Part shown: positions 1 through 10,014 of the stretch, one piece after another
Layout: every line of letters begins with the position of its first letter
Position numbering within the stretch: position 1 is the stretch's first letter
Program-made: the position numbers and the translations under genes
Notes under the pieces: generated by a model
The model's database searches: none
Told to the model about the DNA's origin: nothing
The model's input: only the letters and a program-made list of their open reading frames with translations
NCBI GenBank assembly: GCA_018698675.1
Contig: JABIPA010000073.1
Location: forward strand, 1-64,000
Origin: a bacterium
GTDB lineage: Bacteria; Margulisbacteria; Marinamargulisbacteria; JABIPA01
Direction of reading: 5' to 3'
Length of the DNA: 64,000 nt

Positions 1-9
1 ATAAAGGTT

Positions 10-513
10 TTATTGAGCGCCCGAAATTGACGCACAAACGTGTTCAACTGACTCTAAATTCAACTCTTTTTTAAATGATGCGGTGATTTCTCTTCCTAAG
101 ACATTCATTCCTATATGAGAAAGCTGAGTCCGCAATGAAGAAAGCATATGGTGCCCACAACTGGCGCTGAAACTAGAAATAACAGCAGGTTTGTTATTAA
201 ATGCTCCTCGCCAATCTTTTTGAGATACACTTATCCAAGCAATAAAATTAGATAATACAGGCGGAATACCTCCGTTATACTCAGGTGCGACAAAAATAAA
301 AGCATCAGTCTCGTTTAATAATTGAATACAATTAGAAACCCGTTTAGGAATACCATTTTTTTTATGCTCTTTTCCCGAATATAATGGTAAATCTAAACTT
401 ACTAGATCTATGATAGATGAGGCGTTGTTGTGTTTTTTAAGCTCTAGGTTAAACGCGTCGGCGACCTTAGCATTTTGACCTTGGCTCGATAAAAGAATTG
501 TAATTTGTTTCAT
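10..513 (-). CDS. NADPH-dependent FMN reductase family protein
   Basis: 167 aa; flavodoxin-like fold with 'FVAPEYNGGIPPVLSNFIAWIS' typical of NAD(P)H-dependent FMN reductases. Confidence 0.8.
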   Translation of the reverse strand: MKQITILLSSQGQNAKVADAFNLELKKHNNASSIIDLVSLDLPLYSGKEHKKNGIPKRVSNCIQLLNETDAFIFVAPEYNGGIPPVLSNFIAWISVSQKDWRGAFNNKPAVISSFSASCGHHMLSSLRTQLSHIGMNVLGREITASFKKELNLESVEHVCASISGAQ

Positions 514-606
514 TTAGAGAAAAAAGTATACCAAATAATATTCCAAAAATTAAATACATTTTCCTTTGAAACTTTATCGATATATTAGTATATAAGGAGA
601 AAATAT

Positions 607-1158
607 ATGGATATAGGACAATTTCAAATTGGGTTGCCAAATGCTATGGATATTTCAACAGGTTCGTCAGATTTATTGGCGACACCAGGTGTGGAAAATT
701 TTGGTAATGTAATAGCAGAACAAATAGACGAATTAGTAGAAGAGAAAAAGAGTCCCTTAGTTATTGCTTTAGAAAATGCGTTAATGTCAGAAGATATTGC
801 AGACAAAGATAAAGCGATATTACAGAAGTTTGTAGACTTTCTCCAAATGCAAGAATTACGGGCATTGAACGATAAAGTGCCTTTTAAAAAATGTAGTTGT
901 GATAAAGAAGAACTAATAGAAAAGATAAAAGAAGCAATCCTAAGTGGCGATATAACCCCAGAACAAGCGGTCAAGTTAATGTTTATGCTCACTTTCTTAG
1001 GAATACTGGGTCAGGACGATATAGAAGAACTGATGGCTCATATAAAGAGCTCTGAAGAGTCTGAAGAAGTATCAGTAGATACATCCGTGAATGTAGACGT
1101 ATCGATTGCTCAAATAAATATGTTATCAATATCAATGAGTGAAACGTCTGTAGGGTAA
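607..1158 (+). CDS. hypothetical protein, acidic
   Basis: 183-aa ORF with upstream 'aaggaga' RBS; no family recognised. Confidence 0.7.
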   Translation: MDIGQFQIGLPNAMDISTGSSDLLATPGVENFGNVIAEQIDELVEEKKSPLVIALENALMSEDIADKDKAILQKFVDFLQMQELRALNDKVPFKKCSCDKEELIEKIKEAILSGDITPEQAVKLMFMLTFLGILGQDDIEELMAHIKSSEESEEVSVDTSVNVDVSIAQINMLSISMSETSVG

Positions 1159-1179
1159 TACAAGTACCTGAATTAATTT

Positions 1180-1256
1180 TGGTGGGCCCACAAGGACTTG
1201 AACCTTGGACCTGCCGGTTATGAGCCGGACGCTCTAACCAACTGAGCTATGGGCCC
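1180..1256 (-). tRNA. tRNA with CAU anticodon (Met or Ile2), CCA encoded
   Basis: Reverse complement GGGCCCATAGCTCAGTTGGTTAGAGC...CTCATAA...GGTTCAAGTCC...TGGGCCCACCA folds as a cloverleaf. Confidence 0.93.
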
Positions 1257-1322
1257 CAAAAAAATATGTTTTAATTATAACTATCTTGAGGAGCCACGTA
1301 CAGACCTGAAATAGGTAATGAA

Positions 1323-2234
1323 TTACATATAATCCTTAAGTCTTTTTATACGAACAGGATGTCTTAGTTTTTCTAATGCTTTTGTTTCAATTTGCCGAAT
1401 TCTTTCTCTAGTAACCAAAAATATTTTTCCTATTTCTTCAAGTGTTTTTGGAGTATCCCCTTCAAATCCAAAACGTAATCTTAAAATTTTTATCTCACGC
1501 TCAGTCAAATCTTCCATTATAGTTAGAATTTCTTTTTTAAGGGACTTTGCAGAAACACGGTCTACTGGTAGGCGCTGATTTTTATCGGCTAAAGAATCAA
1601 GCAAACTGAAATCATTTGCTCCTGAAGGGGCGTCTAAGGAAATAGGTGTTCTTGATAGTTTCATAAGTTCTTCGATTTTATCGGGGGTAAGTCCTGTTTT
1701 TTCAGATATTTCTTCGCTATTTGGAGATCGAAGAAGATTTTGAACAAGTTCCTTGCTGACGCACCTTATTTTATTTATATTTTCTATAATATGAACGGGT
1801 AACCGGATTGTCCGCGCATTGTCAGCAATTGAGCGGGAAATCGCTTGGCGAATCCACCAAGTTGCATATGTACTAAATTTATACCCTCTTTGGTAATCAA
1901 ACTTTTCGACTGCTCGAATCAAACCTATGTTTCCTTCTTGAATGAGGTCTAATAGTGTAATACCTCTTCCATTATATTTTTTGGCAATACTGACTACTAA
2001 TCTAAGGTTTGAAACGATTAGATTCTGGCGTGCTATAACGTCATTGGATTCGGCTATTTTTTTTGATAAAGAGTGCTCTTGTTCTCTAGTTAGTAAAGGA
2101 ATTTTACTTATTTGGTCAAAATAGGCATTTACGGAGTCAATGGCATAAGAACGGTTTGAATGGTTAGAAAAGGGTGGGGATGGAAGTGGCTGGTCAGATA
2201 GGATAGGATTTTTTATTTTAGAGCTTGTTTTCAA
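1323..2234 (-). CDS. rpoD: RNA polymerase sigma-70 family factor (primary, RpoD/SigA type)
   Basis: '[57 protein letters not shown]' region 2 and C-terminal HTH '[28 protein letters not shown]'; next to dnaG. Confidence 0.93.
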   Translation of the reverse strand: MKTSSKIKNPILSDQPLPSPPFSNHSNRSYAIDSVNAYFDQISKIPLLTREQEHSLSKKIAESNDVIARQNLIVSNLRLVVSIAKKYNGRGITLLDLIQEGNIGLIRAVEKFDYQRGYKFSTYATWWIRQAISRSIADNARTIRLPVHIIENINKIRCVSKELVQNLLRSPNSEEISEKTGLTPDKIEELMKLSRTPISLDAPSGANDFSLLDSLADKNQRLPVDRVSAKSLKKEILTIMEDLTEREIKILRLRFGFEGDTPKTLEEIGKIFLVTRERIRQIETKALEKLRHPVRIKRLKDYM

Positions 2235-2235
2235 A

Positions 2236-4011
2236 CTACTTCTCCTTCATTGATTGTACCAATTGTTGAAGTTCAACAAGTAAATTGTTTACGACTTCGT
2301 CATTATTATTATTATTATTATTATTATTTTCTTCCTGTTCAATCTTTTGCTTGAGCCGCTCAACTTCTTCTTTTTTAATCGAGTCTTGTAGTGAGTTAAT
2401 ACAATCTTTCCATGAATATGAGGTAGGTTCATCATATTTATGAGACATATTTACAAAAATCTTTATTAATATTGCTTTGTTTTTTTCTTTTAACGAGTCT
2501 ATAAGCTCTTTTCCAGATAAAGGAATCGATGAAATCTCAACGAATATTTCTTTAAATTCCTTTGTTCTTATTAAGTCGACAGATGCGACGCTGAGAATCG
2601 ATTGTTTTGTTTCTAAATCATTTGCCATGAAGTAGATCAACATCTCTTCTGCTTTGAATTGTTTATTCTCTTTTTGAGTTAAAGAATAGAAATTTTTCTT
2701 TAAATTATAGCTTTTGTTTTTAAGTTTTGCCATCACGAGTGTTTCATCAATTTTAAGTTCTCGAGAAAATTTGGAGACATAGTGTCTAAGTACTATGGGG
2801 TCTGTTAACATTCGAAGGTAAGGGACTAAGTTTTTAACAATCGACGAAATTCCTTGAACGTCTAGAGTCTTTTCTTGGCTTTTGAATGTGTGAAACATAA
2901 AATCGATAGATGGCATTGCATTTTCGAGGGCTTTCGTAAAAGACTCTTTTCCATGGGTGACTAAAAAGTCAGCTGGGTCATTTTCTTTATAGCGAAGAAC
3001 TCGAACATCCATATTGAAAGGAGCGATTAAAGAGATAGCCTTTTGAGCCGCCTTTTGTCCTGCACCATCATTATCAAACGCTAAAATAATGGATTTGGTC
3101 ATTCTAGAAAGGAGACGTATGTGATTTTCTGTTAGAGCGGTTCCCATCGACGCAATCGTGTTAGGGAATCCATTATCAATAATCATAAGTGCGTCGAAAA
3201 AACCTTCCGTCACTATAATGAAACCTGCTTTATTAACATGCTTTTTTGCTTGATCCAACCCGTATAAAACGGAGCGCTTGTTAAAAATTAGTGTTTCTTC
3301 AGAGTTTATATACTTAGCAGGGCTTTGATTCGCGGGAAGAACACGTCCACTAAATCCGACGATTCTCCCGAGATGGTCTGAAATGGGAAACATAATACGT
3401 TCTCGAAACCGTGAATATAGATATCCTTTTTCTGAAAGAACGCCCATTCCAGCAGATTTAATATCTGAGTCGGAGAATCCATGATTCTTTAGGACCGTTA
3501 ATAGGTCATTGTTATTTGGAGAATATCCAACATTATATTTTTGAATAATTTCTGGGGAAAGACCCCTTTTAGTTAAATAATCTGTTTCACCTTTAGATTG
3601 AGAGAGTTGTTGCTTAAAGAACTCTCTAGAATAGACTAATAAGTCCCGTAGCGTTTCTTTTAATTTATCGTTTTCACTGGAAAATCCGGAGTTTTTTGAT
3701 TCGGTCCGTTCTAGTTCGATTCCAGCGTAACTTGCGATGTTTTCAATGGCTTCTTTGAAGGTAAGGTTGTCGATTTTTTGAAGGAAGCTGATAAGGTCGC
3801 CAGATTCTTGGCATCCAAAACAATGCCATAATTTTTTTTCTGGACTAACAGTAAATGAGGGGGATTTTTCTGAATGAAAGGGGCACAAACCGAGATGGTT
3901 TCTGCCCCTTTTTTTCAAACTGACATATTGAGAGATTATCTCAACCATGCCAGGGTAATGTCTTACTTGTTCAATAGATTGCTGAGCAATCGACGAGAAA
4001 GAGTTAGTCAC
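2236..4011 (-). CDS. dnaG: DNA primase DnaG
   Basis: N-terminal zinc finger '[25 protein letters not shown]', Toprim '[11 protein letters not shown]'; poly-Asn near C-terminus. Confidence 0.96.
   Translation of the reverse strand: MTNSFSSIAQQSIEQVRHYPGMVEIISQYVSLKKRGRNHLGLCPFHSEKSPSFTVSPEKKLWHCFGCQESGDLISFLQKIDNLTFKEAIENIASYAGIELERTESKNSGFSSENDKLKETLRDLLVYSREFFKQQLSQSKGETDYLTKRGLSPEIIQKYNVGYSPNNNDLLTVLKNHGFSDSDIKSAGMGVLSEKGYLYSRFRERIMFPISDHLGRIVGFSGRVLPANQSPAKYINSEETLIFNKRSVLYGLDQAKKHVNKAGFIIVTEGFFDALMIIDNGFPNTIASMGTALTENHIRLLSRMTKSIILAFDNDGAGQKAAQKAISLIAPFNMDVRVLRYKENDPADFLVTHGKESFTKALENAMPSIDFMFHTFKSQEKTLDVQGISSIVKNLVPYLRMLTDPIVLRHYVSKFSRELKIDETLVMAKLKNKSYNLKKNFYSLTQKENKQFKAEEMLIYFMANDLETKQSILSVASVDLIRTKEFKEIFVEISSIPLSGKELIDSLKEKNKAILIKIFVNMSHKYDEPTSYSWKDCINSLQDSIKKEEVERLKQKIEQEENNNNNNNNNDEVVNNLLVELQQLVQSMKEK
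2302..2328 (-). repeat. (AAT)9 trinucleotide microsatellite inside dnaG encoding nine Asn
   Basis: attattatt... uninterrupted on + strand; protein '[13 protein letters not shown]'. Confidence 0.95.
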
Positions 4012-6634
4012 ACGCTACTTGAGCAGCTACTAATCTTGCGATTGGAACTCGGTAAGGTGAACATGATACATAGTCAAAACCAGCTTTGTAACAGAATTCG
4101 ATTGAGTTTGGTTCTCCACCATGCTCACCACAAATTCCAATTTTCAAGTTTGGTTTTGCACGACGTCCGTCTTCAACTGCGATGTTAATTAATCGTCCAA
4201 CACCTTTTTGGTCTAATTCTTGGAATGGATCAGATGCCAAGATTCCTTTTTCAACATATTCAGGTAAAAATACACCAGCATCATCACGTGAAATTCCAAA
4301 AGTAAGTTGAGTTAGGTCATTAGTTCCAAAAGAAAAGAAATCAGCTTCTTTTGCAATTTCTTCAGCTGTTAAAGCTGCTCTTGGAATTTCAATCATCGTA
4401 CCAATTAAATAATCAACAGTTGTTCCAGTTTCTTTAAAAACGTTTTCAACAATTGCTTCGATTTTTTGGCGTAACATTTTAAATTCTTGAACTTCTCCAA
4501 TTAGAGGGATCATGATTTCAGGTTTAACTGATTTACCTTCTTTAGAAAGTCGGCACGCTGCATTCATAATTGCTTGAGCTTGCATTTCATAAATTTCTGG
4601 GTAAGAAACGCCTAATCTACATCCACGATGTCCTAACATAGGATTCGTCTCTTTTAGAGAATTTATTTTTTGCTCAACAATTTTTGTTGAAACGTTTAAA
4701 TCTTTTGCAGCTTGTTCAATAGACGCTTTATCGTGTGGTAAAAATTCATGAAGAGGCGGATCCAAAAGTCTTACCGTAACTGGCATATCTTCAAGAATTG
4801 TAAAAATGTCATAAAAATCTTTTTCTTGCATTGGTTCAATTTTAGCAAGAGCTTTTTTACGTCCTTCTAAAGAACCAGATAAAATCATTTCTCGAACGGC
4901 TTGAATACGTTCTTTTTCAAAAAACATATGCTCTGTTCTACAAAGTCCAATTCCTTCAGCACCGAATTTTTTAGCTACAGTACAATCTTCGGCTGTCTCA
5001 GCGTTTGTACGAATTTTAAGAGTTCTTATTTCGTCTGCCCATGACATTAACTCTTCGAATTCATCAGTTAATTCAGCTTGCATTAGAGGCGCTTTACCTT
5101 CGATGATTTCTCCAGTAGTACCATTGATTGTTAGCCAATCATTTTCTGTGTATGTTTTACCGTTAATAACAACAGATTTGTCGGTTTCGGAAATATGAAG
5201 AGATCCACAACCAGCGACACAACTTTTTCCCATTCCACGAGCAACAACTGCTGCGTGACTGGTCATTCCACCACGCGCCGTTAAAATTCCTTCAGCGGCA
5301 TTCATTCCGCCGATATCTTCTGGAGAAGTTTCTTCTCTTACAAGAAGAACTGGCTTATCTTCAGATTTTGCTTGTTCTGCATCTTCAGCAGTGAAAGCTA
5401 ATTGTCCAACAGCTGCTCCTGGAGAAGCCGGAAGTCCTTTAGCTAGAACGGTTGTTTTTGCTTTAGGGTCTATCATTGGGTGAAGAAGTTGATCAATTTG
5501 TTCTGCAGTTACACGATTAATCGCTTCTTTTTTTGTAATCATTCCTTCTTTAACCATATCAACTGCAATTTTAATAGCTGCGGCTGCAGTTCGTTTACCA
5601 TTTCTGGTTTGAAGTAAATATAATTTTTTATCTTGAATAGTAAACTCAAGATCTTGCATATCGCTGAAGTGATTTTCTAGTTTTTTATAGATAGTTACCA
5701 ATTCTTGATAAATATCTGGCATGATTTTTTCAAGTTGAGCGATTGGGTTTGGCGTACGAATTCCAGCAACAACGTCTTCACCTTGTGCGTTAATTAGATA
5801 TTCACCATAAAAGGCTTTATCTCCATTAGATGGGTTCCTAGTAAATGCGACACCAGTTCCTGATGTGTCTCCTAAGTTTCCAAATACCATAGCTTGAACA
5901 TTAACAGCAGTTCCCCACTCGTCAGGAATCTTATTGATTTGTCGATATTTGATAGCTCTTGCAGCATCCCATGAACCAAAAACAGCGCCAACTGACATTG
6001 TCAGTTGTTCCATAGGGTCTAGAGGAAAATCGTTTCCGCTTTTTTCTACCAATGCTTTATATTCTGCAACAAGTTCTTTTAATGCATCAACGGAAAGGTC
6101 AGTATCTTCAGAAACACCGTTTGCTTTCTTTTTGTCAGCCAAAATGTGTTCGAATGAATGATGTTCAAGTCCAAGAACAACATTAGAGAACATTTGAATG
6201 AATCGTCGATAACTGTCCCAAGCAAATCTCTCAGAACCAGATTGTATTGCCAAACCTTTAACAGCTTCGTCATTTAAACCTAAATTTAATACGGTATCCA
6301 TCATTCCAGGCATAGATACTCTGGAACCAGAACGAACAGAGAAAAGTAGTGGGTTTTTAGAATCTCCAAATTTAAGATTTAGAGCTTCTTCAACACGGTG
6401 AATATTTTGTTTGATTTCTTCAATCAAACTTTCAGATAATGATTTATCACACGCATAATATTTTTCGCATTCGTCAGTACAAATAGTAAATCCTGGAGGA
6501 ACTGGAACTCCAAGTAGGGTCATTTCAGCTAAATTTGCCCCTTTTCCTCCCAAAAGTGTTCTCATTTTTCCCGTTCCATCGGACGTGTTATTTCCAAAGA
6601 AATAAACAGATTTTGTTTTCGTTAATGTAGTCAT
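4004..6634 (-). CDS. ppdK: pyruvate, phosphate dikinase
   Basis: 876 aa; 'GGKGANLAEM', 'GGMTSHAAVVARGMGKSCVAGC' phosphohistidine domain and C-terminal TIM barrel 'GTNDLTQLTFGISRDD'. Confidence 0.97.
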   Translation of the reverse strand: MTTLTKTKSVYFFGNNTSDGTGKMRTLLGGKGANLAEMTLLGVPVPPGFTICTDECEKYYACDKSLSESLIEEIKQNIHRVEEALNLKFGDSKNPLLFSVRSGSRVSMPGMMDTVLNLGLNDEAVKGLAIQSGSERFAWDSYRRFIQMFSNVVLGLEHHSFEHILADKKKANGVSEDTDLSVDALKELVAEYKALVEKSGNDFPLDPMEQLTMSVGAVFGSWDAARAIKYRQINKIPDEWGTAVNVQAMVFGNLGDTSGTGVAFTRNPSNGDKAFYGEYLINAQGEDVVAGIRTPNPIAQLEKIMPDIYQELVTIYKKLENHFSDMQDLEFTIQDKKLYLLQTRNGKRTAAAAIKIAVDMVKEGMITKKEAINRVTAEQIDQLLHPMIDPKAKTTVLAKGLPASPGAAVGQLAFTAEDAEQAKSEDKPVLLVREETSPEDIGGMNAAEGILTARGGMTSHAAVVARGMGKSCVAGCGSLHISETDKSVVINGKTYTENDWLTINGTTGEIIEGKAPLMQAELTDEFEELMSWADEIRTLKIRTNAETAEDCTVAKKFGAEGIGLCRTEHMFFEKERIQAVREMILSGSLEGRKKALAKIEPMQEKDFYDIFTILEDMPVTVRLLDPPLHEFLPHDKASIEQAAKDLNVSTKIVEQKINSLKETNPMLGHRGCRLGVSYPEIYEMQAQAIMNAACRLSKEGKSVKPEIMIPLIGEVQEFKMLRQKIEAIVENVFKETGTTVDYLIGTMIEIPRAALTAEEIAKEADFFSFGTNDLTQLTFGISRDDAGVFLPEYVEKGILASDPFQELDQKGVGRLINIAVEDGRRAKPNLKIGICGEHGGEPNSIEFCYKAGFDYVSCSPYRVPIARLVAAQVACD

Positions 6635-6875
6635 TCAGTATTCTCCTTAGTTTTTTCCAACGGTTTATTATATTCATAAATAGTGGATTTAGCAAATATG
6701 GAGTATCTGAACTAAAAAAGTGGAGACGGAGAGGATATTACTAAGATGTTTAGAAAAAGATAGTTTTTCTGGAAGATGTTAAATTAAAATTGACCATATG
6801 ATTTGTCACAAGAACCGTTAAAAAAGTTGGTACCATTTTATTGAAGTGAATTTAAATAGAGGGGGATGCGATACG

Positions 6876-7100
6876 TTATATGGACGGGAGGAGTGGTTGT
6901 GATGATTTATCGTTTCCAACGTGCTTCATAGCCCAACTAAGAAGGTCTAGCTCCAACGTGAGATCTTCTAGTGTGGATTTATCTTTATTGAGCTTGTAGT
7001 CGATTAAGGCATCGTGGCAGAATCCTGTGTCTATTTCAGAGTTATTTTGTTGAATCTTTGATTTGGAAGTTGAGCTATTTGGATGTAACGGACTTATCAT
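6876..7100 (-). CDS. small hypothetical protein
   Basis: 74-aa ORF in an otherwise empty intergenic stretch; no family recognised. Confidence 0.35.
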   Translation of the reverse strand: MISPLHPNSSTSKSKIQQNNSEIDTGFCHDALIDYKLNKDKSTLEDLTLELDLLSWAMKHVGNDKSSQPLLPSI

Positions 7101-7392
7101 TTATTTTCCCCCGAAAAATTGTTATCAAACTAGATGGACTACTACTAGAAGTGTTAATGCCATCTAAGAATATAGTTCCCAGCATTTTTGTTTTTTAAAC
7201 ATTCAATACAATTGGTTTATTAGATTTTAAATTTGTTTCCATTGAACAAATAAGTTGTAGATTGGGTTTTTGTGAAGGAAGTCATGTTGTAAGAAATAGA
7301 GAGTTTCTAATGGGAATAGATAATACAAAGATAGATGCCGATGGAATTCATATGGGTTGCCCATGCAAGGGGATTAAAAATAAACAAGTTTT

Positions 7393-7468
7393 TGGTGGAG
7401 CCACGGGGGATCGAACCCCGGACCTCTAGAATGCCATCCTAGCGCTCTCCCAGCTGAGCTACGGCCCC
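7393..7468 (-). tRNA. tRNA-Ala(GGC), CCA encoded
   Basis: Reverse complement GGGGCCGTAGCTCAGCTGGGAGAGCGCTAGGATGGCATTCTAGAGGTCCGGGGTTCGATCCCCCGTGGCTCCACCA; anticodon GGC. Confidence 0.95.
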
Positions 7469-7582
7469 AAATTTGAGTAAAATAGTATACATTAATTAGA
7501 TGAGTTTACGCCATAAAAAAGCAATCGATGACGTATTTTGAGACGACTAATTTTAAAATGTGTAACGAAATGTTGGAAGCTA

Positions 7583-7951
7583 TTAGTGATGGAAAACAAT
7601 AGATTTAGACTCTAAAAGAGTATCTAATGCATAAAATTCACGCATTTCTGGCGTCATGATATGAACAATAATTGAGTTTAGATCAAGTATCATCCACCCA
7701 CTTGCAGTAGTTCCTGACGTTAATGCTTCATCATATATGTCGGTCGACGGCATTTTTGTCATGAGAGAACTGCTTTTTTTGTCTAGTTCTTCCGAAATTG
7801 CTTTAATATGAATATTGTTTTTAGCTGTCATTAGGACAACATAATCGGCTAAAAATGCTGGGTTTTCCATTTGGAATGCTTTTATATCTGTTGCTTGAAT
7901 TTCTGAACCTGCGTCAATTAATTCTTGTAAATAGGTGTTGATTGTTTCCAT
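7583..7951 (-). CDS. rsfS: ribosomal silencing factor RsfS (Iojap family)
   Basis: 122 aa, 'ADYVVLMTAKNNIHIKAISEEL' and 'GWMILDLNSIIVHIMTPEMREFYALDTL'. Confidence 0.9.
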   Translation of the reverse strand: METINTYLQELIDAGSEIQATDIKAFQMENPAFLADYVVLMTAKNNIHIKAISEELDKKSSSLMTKMPSTDIYDEALTSGTTASGWMILDLNSIIVHIMTPEMREFYALDTLLESKSIVFHH

Positions 7952-7960
7952 ATTAGTTCC

Positions 7961-9196
7961 TTAATAAGTCTTTTTAATGGACCGTTTTTTTAATGGCCAA
8001 TCACTGCCCAGAATTAACGAGGCTGACATTTTTTTGTGAGCATTATCATAGACGATAATTTGAGAAGGGTCAATCGAGAGGCGTTCAGAAATTGTTTGGT
8101 AATCTTTTGTTGAATTACTCCAAATAATTAAAGTTGTTTCTTCGAAATCAAATGTAGACGGCATATGCTTTTCTTTAAATCTGTAGTTGGGAAGGGCTTT
8201 TGAAATTAGTTGTTTATCTGCAATTTCTCCAGAATAATTAATAATTTCGATTTCGTTTGAATATATTTTTTCTGGGTCTGATTGAAAGTCATTCCCGAGT
8301 AATGTATCGTTGAGAAAACCCTCCTTTTTTAGCAAATTAATCTTCCAATAGGAGACTCTATCTTTTATAAATATTTTTCCTGGAAGAGTTGCGTACGAAA
8401 AATTGTTATTTCGAAAAGCATTTTGCGCGACAAGGCTGACTTTTAGGAATTCTGTTTTAGGAATGTTCATCGAAACAAAGCTTGTTAAAAGGGTATAGAG
8501 TTTAGGGAGATCGAATAGACTAGTCGATGAAAATAATTTTGAGGCGAGATTTTTGAGGAAGTTTTGCTGACGAGCAATTCGTCCGATATCACCTTTGGAG
8601 TCTTTTCTAAATCTTAAGTACTGCAGGGCCTGATCTCCGTTAAGAATATGGGAGCCTTTCGCTAAATTTATGTCCAGACCACCTGCAACATCTTGGTAAA
8701 GTAAATGCTTTTTAACGGTTATAGAAAGCCCCCCAACCGAGTCCACTATTTCTTTGACTCCATTGACGTCTAATCTAATGGTATATGGAATTTTTATTCC
8801 TAAGAAATTTTCGACCGTTTGAGTTAACAGTTTAGAGCCTCCGAACGCATAGGCATGGTTAATTTTAGTCGCTCGACGACGATTGGGTATATCGACGTAG
8901 CTGTCTCTAGGAATTGAGAGCGCTCCTACGTAAGAAGTGATCGGATCAACATGGACGACGACAATACTATCTGCGCGTTTTACACTTTTTGTCGCATCAA
9001 CCCCAAAAACAAGAATGTTTGTTCCTCTAATAGGCTCCCCTGGGAGAAGCGTGTATAAGGCATTGACGAAACGAGATGAGAGTAAAATTGAGGAAAAAAT
9101 AAACATCGAAAACAAAACAATTGTGAAAATTCCAATTACTTTTGAAAAGATAATCGAAATATTTATTATTTTGTTTTTAAGTAGTGATTTCTGCAT
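7961..9196 (-). CDS. LytR-CpsA-Psr (LCP) family cell-wall polymer transferase
   Basis: 'NILVFGVDATKSVKRADSIVVVHVDPITSYVGALSIPRDSYVDIP', 'KINHAYAFGG', 'RFRKDSKGDIGRIARQQNFL'. Confidence 0.93.
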   Translation of the reverse strand: MQKSLLKNKIINISIIFSKVIGIFTIVLFSMFIFSSILLSSRFVNALYTLLPGEPIRGTNILVFGVDATKSVKRADSIVVVHVDPITSYVGALSIPRDSYVDIPNRRRATKINHAYAFGGSKLLTQTVENFLGIKIPYTIRLDVNGVKEIVDSVGGLSITVKKHLLYQDVAGGLDINLAKGSHILNGDQALQYLRFRKDSKGDIGRIARQQNFLKNLASKLFSSTSLFDLPKLYTLLTSFVSMNIPKTEFLKVSLVAQNAFRNNNFSYATLPGKIFIKDRVSYWKINLLKKEGFLNDTLLGNDFQSDPEKIYSNEIEIINYSGEIADKQLISKALPNYRFKEKHMPSTFDFEETTLIIWSNSTKDYQTISERLSIDPSQIIVYDNAHKKMSASLILGSDWPLKKRSIKKTY

Positions 9197-9744
9197 TTTA
9201 GTGTATATGGATGAATGACTAATTGTCGTTCAACTAGGGATAAAATAGAGTAATTAGCAATATAAAAGACGCATGAATCTAAGGATTTGAAAGCCAGTTC
9301 TCTCGCTTTTTCGACCTCGTTAAAGGTTCTACCAGGCTCAATGAAATCAGCAATAAAAACTATTTTTTCCAAGGAAGACATTTTTGACTTTCCTGTTGAA
9401 TGCCATTTCATAGCATTGAGTATTTTTGGAGAAATACCTGGGATCTCATGGTTTGCTAAAGAAGGACCAAAAAAAGAATGCCATATTTTAGGATACGTTT
9501 TAAAAAGTGTTTCTAAAGGGTCAAGTGGTAACGATTTTATTTTAACTGAGTCCGGAGTTAACTGCTTTGCAATATCATGAAGAATTCCTGCTGAGTACGC
9601 TATCGTTTCGTCGAGGTTCCAGTGTTTTGCTAGTGCCCGAGCTTGAACAGCTACTCTTAGAGAGTGATCGAATCTAGGGCCAGGTTGAACATATTTAGAT
9701 AATGTTTTTGTGATGAGCGATTCAGATATTGTGGAAGTAGTCAT
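9166..9744 (-). CDS. yqeK: HD-domain phosphohydrolase, YqeK-like
   Basis: 'RFDHSLRVAVQARALAKHWNLDETIAYSAGILHDIAKQL' and 'FIADFIEPGRTF'; upstream of LCP and rsfS as commonly seen. Confidence 0.9.
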   Translation of the reverse strand: MTTSTISESLITKTLSKYVQPGPRFDHSLRVAVQARALAKHWNLDETIAYSAGILHDIAKQLTPDSVKIKSLPLDPLETLFKTYPKIWHSFFGPSLANHEIPGISPKILNAMKWHSTGKSKMSSLEKIVFIADFIEPGRTFNEVEKARELAFKSLDSCVFYIANYSILSLVERQLVIHPYTLKCRNHYLKTK

Positions 9745-10014
9745 TTTTAATAAGAGCTCCGTAATCAGCGTATATGTTTATAATTTGTTTAGATCGGATA
9801 TTCGTGAACGGTTTAATGATGAATTGTTTGAAGGTAATTGTCCAATATTAATCGTGAATTGCAACATACATTTACATTGGGTAATCGAGAAGCTGTTCAA
9901 AAAAATTAGCTAAGCAACTGATTCTGAAAAATCACCGTAAAAGTGAAACCTCAAACCAGAAGCTCAGCCAAAATTTTTGAAAAGATTTTATTTTATTGTT
10001 CGATTACAATCGAG

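Noticed and set aside
624-992. 122-aa ORF antisense to the 607-1158 gene
   Set aside because: Fully overlapped by a better-supported ORF with an RBS; no family resemblance.
9710-9913. 67-aa plus-strand ORF between yqeK and the OMP gene
   Set aside because: Overlaps yqeK start, no RBS or family support.
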